Of a stretch of DNA of 64,000 nucleotides, positions 9,905 through 19,236 are shown piece after piece; positions within the stretch are counted from its first letter, which is position 1, and each line of letters begins with the position of its first letter. The translations under genes and the position numbers were made by a program. The notes beneath the pieces are model-generated. The model searched no databases and was not told the origin of the DNA. It was given only the letters and a program-made list of their open reading frames with translations. The DNA lies in assembly GCF_004358425.1 (NCBI RefSeq), contig NZ_CP037948.1, positions 248,001-312,000 of the forward strand. Direction: 5' to 3'. Source of the DNA: Qipengyuania sediminis. Its GTDB lineage: Bacteria; Pseudomonadota; Alphaproteobacteria; Sphingomonadales; Sphingomonadaceae.

Positions 9905-10252
9905 CTAGTTGGCGTCGCGCGCCAGCGCTCCCAGCGGTACATAGCCCACGCAGCCGTCCTCACCCACCTGGCCCCAGGCCCACTTGCCGGCGATATCGAG
10001 CACGTTGAACGGAATTCCGGGGGTCAGCGTATCGCGAAGATCGGCGTCGGCACGGGGGGCGGCGCGGAGCTCGGCCTGATCGACGACCGTGAACGCGAGC
10101 GGCTCCGCGTAATGCGGCACGAAGACCCGGCCTGCCAGGCGGATATGCGCAAGGTCGCCGCGCGCCGGCCAATGCGCGGCGTCCAGCTTGTCGCTCGGCC
10201 CGGTGAGCGCCAGCTCCCGGCCGGCCGCCTCACTCACGAAAAAGATACCCAT
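9905..10252 (-). CDS. SH3-like domain protein, resembling the N-terminus of an NlpC/P60 peptidase
   Basis: 115 aa from the ATG at 10252; no other ATG, GTG or TTG lies between the upstream gene's stop and this codon. The sequence LDAAHWPARGDLAHIRLAGRV followed by AELRAAPRADA and GWAW-like GKWAWGQVGEDGCVGYVP matches the first SH3b domain of the NlpC/P60 dipeptidyl peptidases that commonly sit beside M17 aminopeptidase genes in alphaproteobacteria. The catalytic Cys/His peptidase domain expected downstream is absent: the frame stops right after GYVPLGALARDAN. It follows the M17 aminopeptidase gene after 71 nt. It may be a functional stand-alone SH3 protein or a truncated remnant. No clear ribosome binding site was seen. 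Confidence 0.65.
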   Translation of the reverse strand: MGIFFVSEAAGRELALTGPSDKLDAAHWPARGDLAHIRLAGRVFVPHYAEPLAFTVVDQAELRAAPRADADLRDTLTPGIPFNVLDIAGKWAWGQVGEDGCVGYVPLGALARDAN

Positions 10253-10323
10253 GTCATCAAAGCGCGCGGCGCTTACCGCCGCAAGGCTGCTTCCACAAGC
10301 GCGCCGGACGCGCTGTCCCGAGT

Positions 10324-11706
10324 TCAGGCGAACCGCTGCCGGATCATGTGCCAGGCCGCCCGGAGGCCCAGCGCCTCCCCCCCGCGCGGGCGGCCGGGCT
10401 TCGAGACTGGTCGCCAGGCAAAGGTGTCGAAATGCGCCCAATCCACCCCATCGGCAACGAAACGGTCGAGGAACAGCCCCGCGACGCTCGCCCCGGCAAA
10501 GCCATTGGTGTGAGTGTTATTGAGATCGGCAATGTCCGAGTTCAGATACTCGCGGTAGCCGTCGTGGAGCGGCAGGCGCCAGACCGGATCGTCATGCGCC
10601 TTGCCCGCCGCAATCAGCGCCTCGGCGGTCGCGTCGCTGCGGGTCATCAGCGCGGGAAGGTCAGGGCCCAGCGCCACCCGCGCGGCCCCGGTCAGGGTGG
10701 CGAAGTCGATCAGCAGTTCAGGCTTGTCCTCGCAAGCGCGGGCGAGCGCGTCGCCAAGGATCAGCCGCCCTTCGGCATCGGTGTTGCCGATTTCAACCGA
10801 AAGACCCTTGCGGCTCCGCAGCACATCGCCGGGGCGGAAGGCATTGCCGCTGATCGCGTTCTCGACCGCAGGCACCCAGCAATGCAGCCGCACCCTGAGC
10901 CCCGCACCCATCACCAGCTCCGCCAGCGCCAGCGCATGGGCGGCACCGCCCATGTCCTTCTTCATCAGCAACATGCCGGACGCCGGCTTGATGTCGAGCC
11001 CGCCGGAATCGAAGCACACCCCCTTGCCCACGATGGCCAGCACCGGCGCGCTCTCGTCCCCCCAGGCGAGGTGGATCAGCCGTGGCGCGTGCTCACGCGC
11101 GGCGGCGCGGCCGACGGCCTGAATCATGGGGTAGTCTTGCGCAAGAGAATCGCCGCGCACGACCTCGAGCACCGCACCATGCGCCTTGGCGAGCCGCTGC
11201 GCCTCCGCCTCCAGCGCCGCGGGCCCCATATCCTCCGCGGGCGTGTTGACGAGATCGCGCACGAGCGCGACCGCAGTGGCTTCCGAAAGCGCAGGGGCGA
11301 TCGCCTTCGCGTCCCTGGTCACGAGAATGCGGGGGCCGGTGGGGCTCTCGGGGGTCTTGTAGCGCGTGAAGGCATATTGCGCGGTCAGCCAGCCGTGCAG
11401 CGCCGGGCCGGCCTCGGCATCGGCGAGGCGATAGGTCCCCGCTGGCAGGCTTTCCGCCGCGCGCGCGAGGCACCAGCTCGAAAGTCCGGAAGCCCTGGCG
11501 ACGCTCGCGACTGCGAACCAGCCTTCGCCATCGGGTACGATGCCGACCTGGCTGGCGGAGCCATCGAACTTCTGCGCCCCCAGCGCCGCGCGCTGCGCGC
11601 CCGTCAGCCCCTTGGCAAAACCGGCGAAGCCCGCCTTGTCGATAAGGTGCAGCGCGCTCGCCGCCTGCCCGCGGTCGGGCTGGATCAGGGGCGGGGCGTC
11701 GGGCAT
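10324..11706 (-). CDS. Leucyl aminopeptidase family protein (M17)
   Basis: 460 aa. The C-terminal two thirds is a clear M17 metallopeptidase: VGKGVCFDSGGLDIKP, LMKKDMGGAAHALALA and the family signature NTDAEGRLILGDAL, with the expected Asp, Lys and Glu metal ligands. The N-terminal domain is shorter and less conserved, as in the PepB-like alphaproteobacterial branch. It removes N-terminal residues, often Leu, from peptides in the cytoplasm. It is divergent from the 11735 lipoprotein gene across only 28 nt, so their control regions must overlap. The SH3-like gene follows downstream, where relatives usually have a full NlpC/P60 peptidase. Confidence 0.93.
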   Translation of the reverse strand: MPDAPPLIQPDRGQAASALHLIDKAGFAGFAKGLTGAQRAALGAQKFDGSASQVGIVPDGEGWFAVASVARASGLSSWCLARAAESLPAGTYRLADAEAGPALHGWLTAQYAFTRYKTPESPTGPRILVTRDAKAIAPALSEATAVALVRDLVNTPAEDMGPAALEAEAQRLAKAHGAVLEVVRGDSLAQDYPMIQAVGRAAAREHAPRLIHLAWGDESAPVLAIVGKGVCFDSGGLDIKPASGMLLMKKDMGGAAHALALAELVMGAGLRVRLHCWVPAVENAISGNAFRPGDVLRSRKGLSVEIGNTDAEGRLILGDALARACEDKPELLIDFATLTGAARVALGPDLPALMTRSDATAEALIAAGKAHDDPVWRLPLHDGYREYLNSDIADLNNTHTNGFAGASVAGLFLDRFVADGVDWAHFDTFAWRPVSKPGRPRGGEALGLRAAWHMIRQRFA

Positions 11707-11734
11707 GATGGGGTTCCGGTGCGAGGAGGCGAGG

Positions 11735-12553
11735 ATGCGATTGATCCTGTTCCCGATTTCGCTGCTGCTGTCGAGCGCGGCCTGTTCGAGCGAGGCGGAC
11801 TATGCCGAGGCGGCGGGTTTGTCTGCGGCCTCGCGCAGCACGACGGCGGCGAGGCCGCGGCCCGAACCGGTTTCCTTCACCAGTGACGATGCGCGAAAGG
11901 ACGCGCTGCGCGAATTTGACTACAAATGGCCTGCGGAGGTCAGCGCGGAGCCGGCACTCGCGGCGATGCTGGCCACAAGCCGGGACAGATTGCTGGCGCA
12001 GGAGCAGCAGGAATTCGCAGCGGCGCTGACCGATGCGCCGGCAGACTGCGCGCCTTGCCGCAACCGCTCCTATGCGATGGAATGGAAAGTCGTGGCCGAT
12101 ACCCCGCGCTTCCTTAGCCTGTCGGGCGAGTTTGCGACCTATACCGGCGGCGCGCACGGCATGTACGGGCTGACATCGCTGATATGGGACCGATCGAGAC
12201 AGCAGGCGATGACCGGATGGGCCATGTTCAGCTCGCCCGAGGCTTTGCAAACGGCGCTCGGCCCCCGGCTTTGCGCGGCGCTTAATGGCGAACGCGCGAA
12301 GAAGCGCGGCGAATCGGTGCCGCCGCCCTCGGCCGACGACACGGGCTTCAACGCCTGCAGCTCGGTGGCCGAGGCGACGGTGCTGATAGGCTCCAGAACC
12401 GGAAGAGCGTTCGACCGCATCGGCATCTGGTACGGGCCCTATGTCGCCGGCCCCTATGCGGAAGGGCCGTATGAGCTGGATTTTCCGGTCGATGCCGCTG
12501 TGCTTCGCGCCGTGAAGCCCGAATATCGCGGGGCGTTCGCGGCCGGGCGATAG
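11735..12553 (+). CDS. Lipoprotein with DUF4163/DUF3298 (RsiV/PdaC-like) domain
   Basis: 272 aa from the ATG at 11735, preceded by GAGGAGGCGAGG. The N-terminus is a lipoprotein signal (MRLILFPISLLLSSAACSS, lipobox SAAC with Cys18), so it is exported and lipid-anchored. The middle contains FATYTGGAHGMYGL, the hallmark GGAHG turn of DUF4163/DUF3298 proteins such as RsiV and the N-terminal domain of PdaC. A DUF3298-like region follows to the end. No deacetylase domain is present, so no enzymatic role can be assigned. It stands alone between divergent pepA-like and co-directional map. The domain call is good; the function is unknown. Confidence 0.75.
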   Translation: MRLILFPISLLLSSAACSSEADYAEAAGLSAASRSTTAARPRPEPVSFTSDDARKDALREFDYKWPAEVSAEPALAAMLATSRDRLLAQEQQEFAAALTDAPADCAPCRNRSYAMEWKVVADTPRFLSLSGEFATYTGGAHGMYGLTSLIWDRSRQQAMTGWAMFSSPEALQTALGPRLCAALNGERAKKRGESVPPPSADDTGFNACSSVAEATVLIGSRTGRAFDRIGIWYGPYVAGPYAEGPYELDFPVDAAVLRAVKPEYRGAFAAGR

Positions 12554-12594
12554 GACGCTCGCATTTCAGCGCACCCGCGCCTACATGGCCGCGC

Positions 12595-13419
12595 ATGACC
12601 GACTACCAGACGATCACTGCCGAAGACACGGTGCTGCGCGACGGCAGCATCAAGCTGCATGGTCCCGATGGCTTTGCAGGCATGCGCCGGGCGGGGCAGC
12701 TCGCCGCCCAAATCCTCGACGATCTCGCGCCGCTGGTGGTGCCCGGGGTTGCGACGCGTGCGCTTGACGACTTTATCCGGCAGGCCATGCTCGCGGCGGG
12801 GGCGGTGCCCGCGACGCTCGGCTACCGGGGCTATACCCATAGCTGCTGCATCTCGGTGAACCATGTGATCTGCCATGGCATTCCGGGCGAGAAGTCGCTG
12901 AAGGACGGCGATATCGTCAATATCGACGTGACCCCGCTGCTGGACGGCTGGCATGGCGATACCAGCCGCATGTATCTGGTGGGTGATGTGCCCTTGAAGG
13001 CGCGGCGTCTGGTCGAAGTGACCTACGAATGCCTGATGCTGGGCATCGAGCAGGCGCGACCCGGCAACCGGCTGGGCGATATCGGCGCGGCGATCGAGGC
13101 GCATGCGCGCGCGCATCGCTATGGCGTGGTGCACGAGTTCTGCGGGCATGGCGTCGGGCGCTTGTTCCACGATGCGCCGGAGGTGATCCACGCCGCGCGG
13201 CCCGGCACCGGCCCGCTCCTCAAGCCCGGCATGTTCTTCACCATCGAACCGATGATCAACGCCGGCCGGCCCAATGCCAAGATGCTTTCGGACGGCTGGA
13301 CGGCGGTCACGCGGGACAAGTCGCTCTCCGCCCAGTTCGAGCATTCGATCGGCATTACCGAGGACGGCTGCGAGATTTTCACGCTCAGCCCCGGCGGACT
13401 GCACAAGCCGCCTTATTGA
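12595..13419 (+). CDS. map: Methionine aminopeptidase, type I
   Basis: 274 aa. Pita-bread fold with all five metal ligands in context: NIDVTPLLDGWHGDTSR (two Asp, about residues 111 and 122), EFCGHGVGRLFHDAP (His), FFTIEPMIN (Glu) and QFEHSIGIT (Glu). The substrate His lies in VICHGIPG. It removes the initiator methionine from nascent proteins. Start ATG 12595, 41 nt after the lipoprotein stop. It is convergent with ccmB 31 nt downstream; a 6-bp GC hairpin lies in that gap but without a T run. Confidence 0.96.
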   Translation: MTDYQTITAEDTVLRDGSIKLHGPDGFAGMRRAGQLAAQILDDLAPLVVPGVATRALDDFIRQAMLAAGAVPATLGYRGYTHSCCISVNHVICHGIPGEKSLKDGDIVNIDVTPLLDGWHGDTSRMYLVGDVPLKARRLVEVTYECLMLGIEQARPGNRLGDIGAAIEAHARAHRYGVVHEFCGHGVGRLFHDAPEVIHAARPGTGPLLKPGMFFTIEPMINAGRPNAKMLSDGWTAVTRDKSLSAQFEHSIGITEDGCEIFTLSPGGLHKPPY

Positions 13420-13450
13420 CACCTCGCGCAGCGAGGCACCGCACGCGACG

Positions 13451-14104
13451 CTAACCTTCCCGCGCCGCTCTGATGGCCGCCCCCGCCACAAAGGGCGTCA
13501 GCGCACATAGCCCCAAGCTGATCGCTGCCGTCAGGACGAGCGCGCCGGAATCGGGGCGAGCGAGGGCGCCGGCGCCGAAGATCAGGATCGGGAGCGCGAG
13601 GGGGATCAGCAGCAGGCCGGCAAGCGCGGCGCCTCCGCGCAGGCTTGCGGTCAGCGCGGCAATGGCGAGGCCGATCGCGGCGAGGCCGGGCGTTCCGGCC
13701 AGCAAGCCGAACAGCAGAGGGCGCAGCGCCGTTCCATTGAGCCCCAGCAGCGCCGCGGCGGGGAGGGTGGCGAGCAGCAGCAGCGGGGCGAAGGCGAGCC
13801 AGTGCGCGAGAAGGCGGGCCGCCATCGCCAGCTCCTCCGACACGCCACGCAAATGAAATTGGTCGAACACCCCCGCCTCGAGATCGGCGGCGACGAGGCG
13901 CTCCAGCGGCAGGATCGCGGCCAGCAGCGCTGCGACCCACACCACCCCGCCGCCCGTGCGCGCGAGCAGTGCCGGATCGGGTCCCACCGCGAAGGGATAG
14001 ACCATCGCGACCGCGAGGAAGAACAAGAGCGGCAGCACGCTCCCCCCCCGCCCCCCGCCGGGCAGGAGAATGGCGAGATCGCGGCGGAGGAGGGTTCCGA
14101 TCAT
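13451..14104 (-). CDS. ccmB: Heme exporter protein B
   Basis: 217 aa from the ATG at 14104, overlapping the ccmA stop as ATGA. About six hydrophobic segments are visible, and the N-terminal RRDLAILL and the central HLRGVSEE/FLRG-like FDQFHLRGVSEELAMA match CcmB. It is the membrane subunit of the CcmAB transporter of cytochrome c maturation system I; with CcmC, D and E the complex releases heme-loaded CcmE. No ccmC or ccmE lies in the window; map is convergent immediately downstream, so the rest of the ccm genes must be elsewhere. Confidence 0.92.
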   Translation of the reverse strand: MIGTLLRRDLAILLPGGGRGGSVLPLLFFLAVAMVYPFAVGPDPALLARTGGGVVWVAALLAAILPLERLVAADLEAGVFDQFHLRGVSEELAMAARLLAHWLAFAPLLLLATLPAAALLGLNGTALRPLLFGLLAGTPGLAAIGLAIAALTASLRGGAALAGLLLIPLALPILIFGAGALARPDSGALVLTAAISLGLCALTPFVAGAAIRAAREG

Positions 14105-14670
14105 GCGGTGAAGCCACACAATGGCAGGGCCCGGGAATCGATGCGCATGTCCTGATGGCTTGCCAGAACCGCAAGCCCGCCCCCGGCGAGATGCTGCGTG
14201 ACGAGCTCTTCCATCAAGGCCACGCCGCCGCTGTCGAGGCCGTTCAAGGGCTCGTCCAGCAGCCAGATCGGCGCGCGCTGGGCGATCAGGCGGGCGAGCG
14301 TGGCGCGCTTCGTCTGTCCAGTCGATAGATAGCGGACCGGCACATCCAGCAACGCGGTAAGACCAAGGCGGTCCAGCGGGGCCACTCCGCCATCGAGCGC
14401 GCGCCAGAAGCCGAGCGCGGCGCGGAGCGGCACTTGCGGGTCAAGCGCAGGCCGGTCGTCGAGAAGACCGATGCAGCCAATTCGCTCGACCGTGCCGGCG
14501 AAGGGGCTGAGGAGGCCAGCCAGGATGCGAAGCAGACTGGATTTGCCGGTCCCGTTGGCCCCAGTCACATGCACCGCCTCGCCCGGCCCCAGGGCGAGCG
14601 AGAGCCCCCGGAACAGCAGCCGGTCGCCGCGGCGGCAGGCGAGGTCGCGTGCAGTCAGGCGGGCTTGCAT
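14101..14670 (-). CDS. ccmA: Heme ABC exporter ATP-binding protein
   Basis: 189 aa from the ATG at 14670 (MQARLTARDLACRRG). ABC ATPase features in order: Walker A GANGTGKSSLLR, signature YLSTGQTKRATLARL, Walker B PIWLLDEPLNGLD, and switch His in VLASHQD. The short length and the LSTGQ signature are typical of CcmA. It forms a two-gene unit with ccmB. It is divergent from phhB across 51 nt, which must hold both promoters. Confidence 0.94.
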   Translation of the reverse strand: MQARLTARDLACRRGDRLLFRGLSLALGPGEAVHVTGANGTGKSSLLRILAGLLSPFAGTVERIGCIGLLDDRPALDPQVPLRAALGFWRALDGGVAPLDRLGLTALLDVPVRYLSTGQTKRATLARLIAQRAPIWLLDEPLNGLDSGGVALMEELVTQHLAGGGLAVLASHQDMRIDSRALPLCGFTA

Positions 14671-14721
14671 GGCCTTGGCGGTTAAGCGAAGGCCTGCCGC
14701 GTCACAAGCAGAGGAGGCGGC

Positions 14722-15012
14722 ATGACGGTCGAGCAGCTTACCGAGGAAGAGCGCGAGGTCTGGCTCGCCGCGCTGCCGGGCTGGACCCTGGCGCGCGACG
14801 GCGCCGCGATCGCGCGCAACTTCGCCTTCGCCGATTTCTCCGAGGCCTTCGCCTTCATGGCGCGCGTGGCGCTGATCGCGGAGAAGCGCGATCATCACCC
14901 CGAATGGTGCAATGCCTACAACCGCGTAGCGATCGAGTTGACCACGCACGATGCGGGCGGGCTGTCCTTGCGCGACGTCAAGATGGCAAAGGCCATCGAC
15001 GCGCTGATGTGA
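14722..15012 (+). CDS. phhB: 4a-hydroxytetrahydrobiopterin dehydratase (pterin-4a-carbinolamine dehydratase)
   Basis: 96 aa, full length for the PCD/DCoH family. The conserved active-site stretch [20 protein letters not shown] (about residues 53-72) is clear. The enzyme dehydrates the pterin carbinolamine formed by aromatic amino acid hydroxylases; no such hydroxylase is in this window, so its partner is unlinked or it has another role, such as molybdopterin metabolism as proposed for some homologues. Start ATG at 14722, the third codon-like position after the divergent ccmA control region. Confidence 0.93.
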   Translation: MTVEQLTEEEREVWLAALPGWTLARDGAAIARNFAFADFSEAFAFMARVALIAEKRDHHPEWCNAYNRVAIELTTHDAGGLSLRDVKMAKAIDALM

Positions 15013-15039
15013 GGGTTGGCCCGTGCGAAGGGCAAAAGG

Positions 15040-15203
15040 GGGTTCGCGCGGAGATCGCGGAGGAACAGGGGCCGCGGAGACGCTTGTTTCACGTCTCGTG
15101 CCGCAGGCAATCCCGCTTGCCTCGATTGCGCCATCGGCGCGATAGCGCACCGACCTTTCTGCGGCTCTGCGTAATTTCTGTTCCGCGGGCTCTGCGCGAA
15201 ACC
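15040..15203. repeat. Imperfect inverted repeat filling the phhB-SDR gap
   Basis: The left arm starting GGTTCGCGCGGAGATCGCGG (15041-15060) is matched by the reverse complement of the right arm ending GCTCTGCGCGAAACC (15189-15203), about 22 of 29 positions with one 2-nt and one 1-nt gap. Both arms carry a CGCGGAG/CTCTGCG motif I associate with widespread intergenic repeats. The right arm ends at the SDR stop codon. It spans nearly the whole intergenic region. Confidence 0.45.
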
Positions 15204-16009
15204 TACTTCCCCAGAGGCCGGTTGCTCGCCCGGACCTGTTTGCGCAGCCGCCCCGGCATCCAGCGCGCGGCAAAGCGCAGGCGGGCGGCGGTCTTGCCCA
15301 CCACCGTGTGGAGGTCGCGCCCGTGAACCGCGTTCCAGGCCGCATCGCCGACATCGGCGGCGGGCGTGATCTCGAGGCCCCCCGCGATCACCCGGCTGCG
15401 GATGTCCTCGTTCGCGCCATGATGCGGCGTCTTGTCGAGCAGAGGCGTCTCGATGAAGCCCGGCATGAGGCTCCTCACTTCGATCCCGTCCTCCGCCCAT
15501 TCGGCATCGAGGCTTTCGGTGATCGCCCGCACGCCGAACTTGGTCGCTGAATAGACGCTGGCGCCCGGCGTGCCGTAGATCCCCGCCGCGCTTGCGGTGT
15601 TAAGCAGGCAGGAGCCCGGCGCGCTGCGCTTCAGCCACGGATAGGCGGCCTGCGCGCCGAACAGCACGCCCTTCAGATTGATGTCGAGGCAGCGTTCGAT
15701 CTCTTCGGCGCTGTTGTCGACCAGCGCGCCGCCAAGAGGGATGCCGGCATTGTTCGCGACCACGTCGATCCGGCCCCCCGCGGCGGTGGCGAAGCCGTCG
15801 AGCGCCTCGTCCCACGCCGCGCGGTCGCGCACATCGAGCCGACACGCGAAGCTGTAGCCGCCGGGGAGCAGCGCCTCGGTCGCCGCCATGCCCGGCTCGT
15901 CGATGTCACCAAGCCCGACGAACCACCCCTCGCGCCCGAAGCGGACCGCGATGGCGCGCCCGATGCCGGACGCGCCGCCGGTGATGAAGATCGCCTTCCT
16001 GACGCTCAC
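15203..16009 (-). CDS. SDR family oxidoreductase
   Basis: 268 aa from the GTG at 16009, one nucleotide after the upstream peptidase stop; a longer frame to 16036 would overlap that gene. Classical short-chain dehydrogenase: cofactor motif TGGASGIGRAIA near the N-terminus, structural NNAG, catalytic Ser in LLNTASAAG and YSATK (Tyr/Lys). GDIDEPG after beta-2 has an acidic Asp, which usually indicates NAD(H) preference. The C-terminal 30 residues are basic (RLRFAARWMPGRLRKQVRAS). The substrate is unknown. Tight spacing suggests co-transcription with the S9 peptidase gene. Confidence 0.87.
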   Translation of the reverse strand: MSVRKAIFITGGASGIGRAIAVRFGREGWFVGLGDIDEPGMAATEALLPGGYSFACRLDVRDRAAWDEALDGFATAAGGRIDVVANNAGIPLGGALVDNSAEEIERCLDINLKGVLFGAQAAYPWLKRSAPGSCLLNTASAAGIYGTPGASVYSATKFGVRAITESLDAEWAEDGIEVRSLMPGFIETPLLDKTPHHGANEDIRSRVIAGGLEITPAADVGDAAWNAVHGRDLHTVVGKTAARLRFAARWMPGRLRKQVRASNRPLGK

Positions 16010-16010
16010 T

Positions 16011-18104
16011 CTACTCGCCCGTGCGGGCCGTCGCATTGACCGCGGCGAGGCCCTTCACATGCTCCGCCCCCGTCACGATCTGCGCGGTCGAGGCCGCCAG
16101 CGCGTTGCCGATCGGCTCCGCCCGGCCCCCCAGGCACCCGGCGAGGAAATTCTCGGTCACGGCGTTGAAGGCGATATTGTTCACCGGCCGCGCGAACCCG
16201 TGCCCTTCGTCGGGGAACAGGACATAGGTGACGGGAATGTCAGCCTTCTCCATCGCGGCAACGATCTGATCGCTTTCAGCCTTGTTGACGCGCGGATCGT
16301 TGGCACCCTGGCCGATCAGGAGCGGGCGGTTGATGCGGTCCGCGGCATAGAGCGGGCTCATCTCTTTCAGCCCCGCCAGGCCTTCCGGCGTGGTGGGATT
16401 GCCCATCCGGTCGTGGAACTGGCGCACGATCGGCACCCAATAGGGCGGGATGGTCTTGAGCAAGGTCTCGAGGTTGGAAGGCCCGACGATATTGACCCCG
16501 CATGCGAACTTGCCCGGGTAGAAAGCCAGGTTGGCAAGCACGGCATAGCCGCCGTAGCTGCCGCCCATGATCGCGGCCGTGTCCGTGGTGGTGATCCCCT
16601 GGCTCACGGCCCAGGCGAGCGCATCGTGCAGATCGTGCTGCATGGTGGTGCGCCACATCTTGTTGCCGGCGTTGATGAAGGTCTTGCCGAAGCCGGTGGA
16701 GCTGCGGAAATTGACGCTCATCACCGCATAGCCGCGGTTGGCGAGCCACTGGTGATAGGGATTGAAGCCGAAGCTGTCGCGCGCCCAGGGGCCGCCGTGG
16801 ACGAGCATGACCAGCGGCACCGGGCGGTCGGGCACCCCGTCCGCGTCGCTGTCGCTGCCGGGCGGCAGGGTGTAATAGCTCGGCAGCGTCAGCCCGTCGC
16901 GCGCCTCGATCTCGCGCGCGTGCATGGTCTGCAGCGGCGCGCCTTCGAGTTCGGGCCGGCCGGTGTAGAAGGGCGTCAGTGTGCCGGCGCGCCGGTCGTA
17001 GAGATAGACCTGGGTGGGCGCGGTCAGCGGCTCGTTCCAGACCACCCACTTGCTGTCGTCATTGGTGCGCGACTGGACACCCCAGTCGCCCTTGAAACGG
17101 CTGCGCAGGAAATCGAAGGCGCGACCGATCTCGGGGTCGATCGCGGTCCATTCGTTGCGCAGGTAATTCGCCGAATAGGCTTCGATCTCGCCGGTGACCG
17201 GATCGCGCAGCGTGCCGCCGAGATCGGCGCGCGGGTTTTCGGCGATCAACCGCTTCTGCCCGGTGGCAACGTCCTGCGCGAACAGCGCGGCGGTGTCGCG
17301 CCCGCGGCTGTCGATCCAGTACAGGGTCTTGCCGTCGGTGGTGTAACCCGCGGGGCTGGTGGTCAGCGCATCGTCGAGCGTGCTGCTGGTGACCGGTTTC
17401 TCCGCCGGCTTGCCATTGACGAAGGGGAAGAAGTCGGTCCCGCCCTGCTCGTTCGGCCGCACCGCCATGCGCAATTGCAGGTTGTTGTCGGCGAGAAAGC
17501 CGGTGAAGCCGTTGTTCTCGTACACCTTGGTCAGCTTGCCGGTGGTGAGGTCCAGCAGGTGAACGTCATGGAAGCGAGCGTCGCGGTTGTTGAGGCCGAC
17601 GAGAAGCTCGTTCTTGCGGATGGTGGAGGCACCGACCACCATCGCGCGGGTCTTCTCGAACGGGGTCAGCTTGCGCTCCGCCCCGCTGGCGACGTCGACG
17701 CCGTAGAGGAGAAAGTTCTCGTCCCCGCCGGTATCGCGGATGTAGAGGATGCTGCTGCTGTCGGGCGCCCAGAACGCGCCGGCGGGCGGGCGCCCGGTGA
17801 GGTTGGTGAGCCGGCGGACCGCTGCCGGGTCGGCGGCGGGTGCGATGTGAACGTTCAACACCCCGTTCACCGGCGCCATCCAGCTCAGCCACTTGCCATC
17901 GGGGCTGATCTGTCCGCCCGATTTGGTCGGATTGCCGAACAGCGCCTCGCGCGGGATCAGCGGGGCGTCAATCGCCACCGGCGCGCGCGCGGCGGGGTTG
18001 GCAGCAGCGGTCATGGCGTCCCCATCGGTCATGGTGGTGGTGCAGGCCCCCAGCGCGAGCGTGGCGGCGGCGGCCAATAGGCCTGGCCTGGCGAAACGGA
18101 TCAT
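16011..18104 (-). CDS. S9 family peptidase (prolyl oligopeptidase/acylaminoacyl peptidase-like), lipoprotein
   Basis: 697 aa with a lipoprotein-type signal (LALGAC, Cys21), so probably periplasmic and membrane-anchored. Residues of about 50-400 form a WD/beta-propeller-like region (repeated GxxLSWMAP, SILYIRD and LYWIDSRG segments). A C-terminal alpha/beta hydrolase follows with nucleophile GGSYGGYA near residue 515, Asp in GANDPRVN, and His in DEGHGFARP near 633. It would cleave short peptides. Start ATG 18104, preceded by GGGGAG. It heads a likely two-gene unit with the SDR gene. Confidence 0.92.
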   Translation of the reverse strand: MIRFARPGLLAAAATLALGACTTTMTDGDAMTAAANPAARAPVAIDAPLIPREALFGNPTKSGGQISPDGKWLSWMAPVNGVLNVHIAPAADPAAVRRLTNLTGRPPAGAFWAPDSSSILYIRDTGGDENFLLYGVDVASGAERKLTPFEKTRAMVVGASTIRKNELLVGLNNRDARFHDVHLLDLTTGKLTKVYENNGFTGFLADNNLQLRMAVRPNEQGGTDFFPFVNGKPAEKPVTSSTLDDALTTSPAGYTTDGKTLYWIDSRGRDTAALFAQDVATGQKRLIAENPRADLGGTLRDPVTGEIEAYSANYLRNEWTAIDPEIGRAFDFLRSRFKGDWGVQSRTNDDSKWVVWNEPLTAPTQVYLYDRRAGTLTPFYTGRPELEGAPLQTMHAREIEARDGLTLPSYYTLPPGSDSDADGVPDRPVPLVMLVHGGPWARDSFGFNPYHQWLANRGYAVMSVNFRSSTGFGKTFINAGNKMWRTTMQHDLHDALAWAVSQGITTTDTAAIMGGSYGGYAVLANLAFYPGKFACGVNIVGPSNLETLLKTIPPYWVPIVRQFHDRMGNPTTPEGLAGLKEMSPLYAADRINRPLLIGQGANDPRVNKAESDQIVAAMEKADIPVTYVLFPDEGHGFARPVNNIAFNAVTENFLAGCLGGRAEPIGNALAASTAQIVTGAEHVKGLAAVNATARTGE

Positions 18105-18186
18105 GATGGTGAAGCTCCCCTCGGCGATATGTGAGGGTTACAAGGCCGCCCGCAGCAGCGCAAGCACGGTCCCGAGCAGGTGCCCG

Positions 18187-18804
18187 TTAAAGCGCGGGAT
18201 TGTCGTAGCAATGCCAGGTGAAGATCGCGAGTGCGCCGCGGTGCGGGCGCCAGGCTTCGGCAAGCGCGCGGGTCGTCTTCTCGTCGGGCCGCTCGGCAAG
18301 CGAGAAGAGGCGAGCGAGGCCCGCCTGGACAGCCAGATCGCCGGCGGGCCAGATGTCCGGCCGCCCTTCGGCGAACAAAAGGTAGATCTCCGCCGACCAG
18401 CGCCCGATGCCCTTGATCCGGGTGAGCTGCGCGATCGCTTCCTCGTCGTCCTGGGGAAGCGCGTCGAGGTCGAGCGTGCCCGCCGTCACCAGTTCGCACA
18501 AGGACCGGGCATAGCCTTGTTTCTGGCGCGAGAGGCCGCAAGCCCGCAGAGCATCGAAATCGCGTTCCAGCAGCGCGTCGGCCGCCATATCGGGGCCGAG
18601 CTCCGCCTCCAGCTTGCGCCACACCGCATCGGCGGAAGCGACCGAGACCTGCTGGCCGACAATGGTGCGAAGCAGCGTGCGGTAGCCGGTCGCGCGCTGT
18701 CGCGGCGTGGGGTAGCCGACCCGCGCGATGGCGGCGGCGATCGCCGGCTCGCGCGCCGCCACCGCGTCCAGTCCTTCGCGCAAACGCTCGGCCGACAGGC
18801 CCAT
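18187..18804 (-). CDS. DNA-3-methyladenine glycosylase II, AlkA-like HhH-GPD
   Basis: 205 aa. HhH-GPD superfamily: the [17 protein letters not shown] helix, the helix-hairpin-helix [18 protein letters not shown] at about residues 127-144, and catalytic Asp156 in [11 protein letters not shown]. It lacks the N-terminal domain of E. coli AlkA, as in many alphaproteobacterial enzymes. It removes alkylated bases in base excision repair. It is divergent from the ferredoxin gene (72 nt apart). Confidence 0.92.
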   Translation of the reverse strand: MGLSAERLREGLDAVAAREPAIAAAIARVGYPTPRQRATGYRTLLRTIVGQQVSVASADAVWRKLEAELGPDMAADALLERDFDALRACGLSRQKQGYARSLCELVTAGTLDLDALPQDDEEAIAQLTRIKGIGRWSAEIYLLFAEGRPDIWPAGDLAVQAGLARLFSLAERPDEKTTRALAEAWRPHRGALAIFTWHCYDNPAL

Positions 18805-18876
18805 TACCGCTCCTTGCCAAATACGGGCCGCCTGCTAGCAGCCGCGCCGCAGCAAGACCACCGGAGCGACCCACTC

Positions 18877-19194
18877 ATGCCCACCCTCATCGTCACCACC
18901 CGCGAAGGCGAGACCAGCGAGATCGCGGTGGGCGAGGGGCTGACGGTGATGGAGGCGATCCGCGACAACGGTTTCGACGAGCTGCTGGCGCTGTGCGGCG
19001 GATGCTGCTCGTGCGCCACCTGCCACGTCCACGTCGACCCGGCCTTCGCGGGACTGCTGCCGGCGATGAGCGAGGACGAGGACGATCTCCTCGAATCGAG
19101 CGATCACCGCGTGGCCACGTCGCGCCTCTCGTGCCAGGTCCCCTTCACGCCCGATCTCGACGGGCTCAGAGTCACTATCGCGCCGGAAGACTGA
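18877..19194 (+). CDS. 2Fe-2S ferredoxin, adrenodoxin type
   Basis: 105 aa from the ATG at 18877 ([12 protein letters not shown]); the frame is open far upstream but only this start gives a ferredoxin. Cluster ligands Cys40, Cys46, Cys49 and Cys86 follow the C-x5-C-x2-C...C pattern within [15 protein letters not shown] and SRLSCQVP. An acidic patch [10 protein letters not shown] is typical of electron donors to P450s or Isc-type ferredoxins. No P450 or isc genes are nearby, so the partner is unknown. The cysK gene follows 42 nt later. Confidence 0.92.
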   Translation: MPTLIVTTREGETSEIAVGEGLTVMEAIRDNGFDELLALCGGCCSCATCHVHVDPAFAGLLPAMSEDEDDLLESSDHRVATSRLSCQVPFTPDLDGLRVTIAPED

Positions 19195-19236
19195 TGTTGT
19201 TTGGCGCTGCCCCCGGCGCCGGGTAGAGCGCGAGAG

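Noticed and set aside
13422-13436. Hairpin CCTCGC/GCGAGG between convergent map and ccmB as a terminator
   Set aside because: Only 6 bp with a 3-nt loop and no T run on either strand; kept out of the feature list.
15013-15202. Small coding gene between phhB and the SDR gene
   Set aside because: Open frames run through an inverted repeat, lack a ribosome binding site and show no codon bias.
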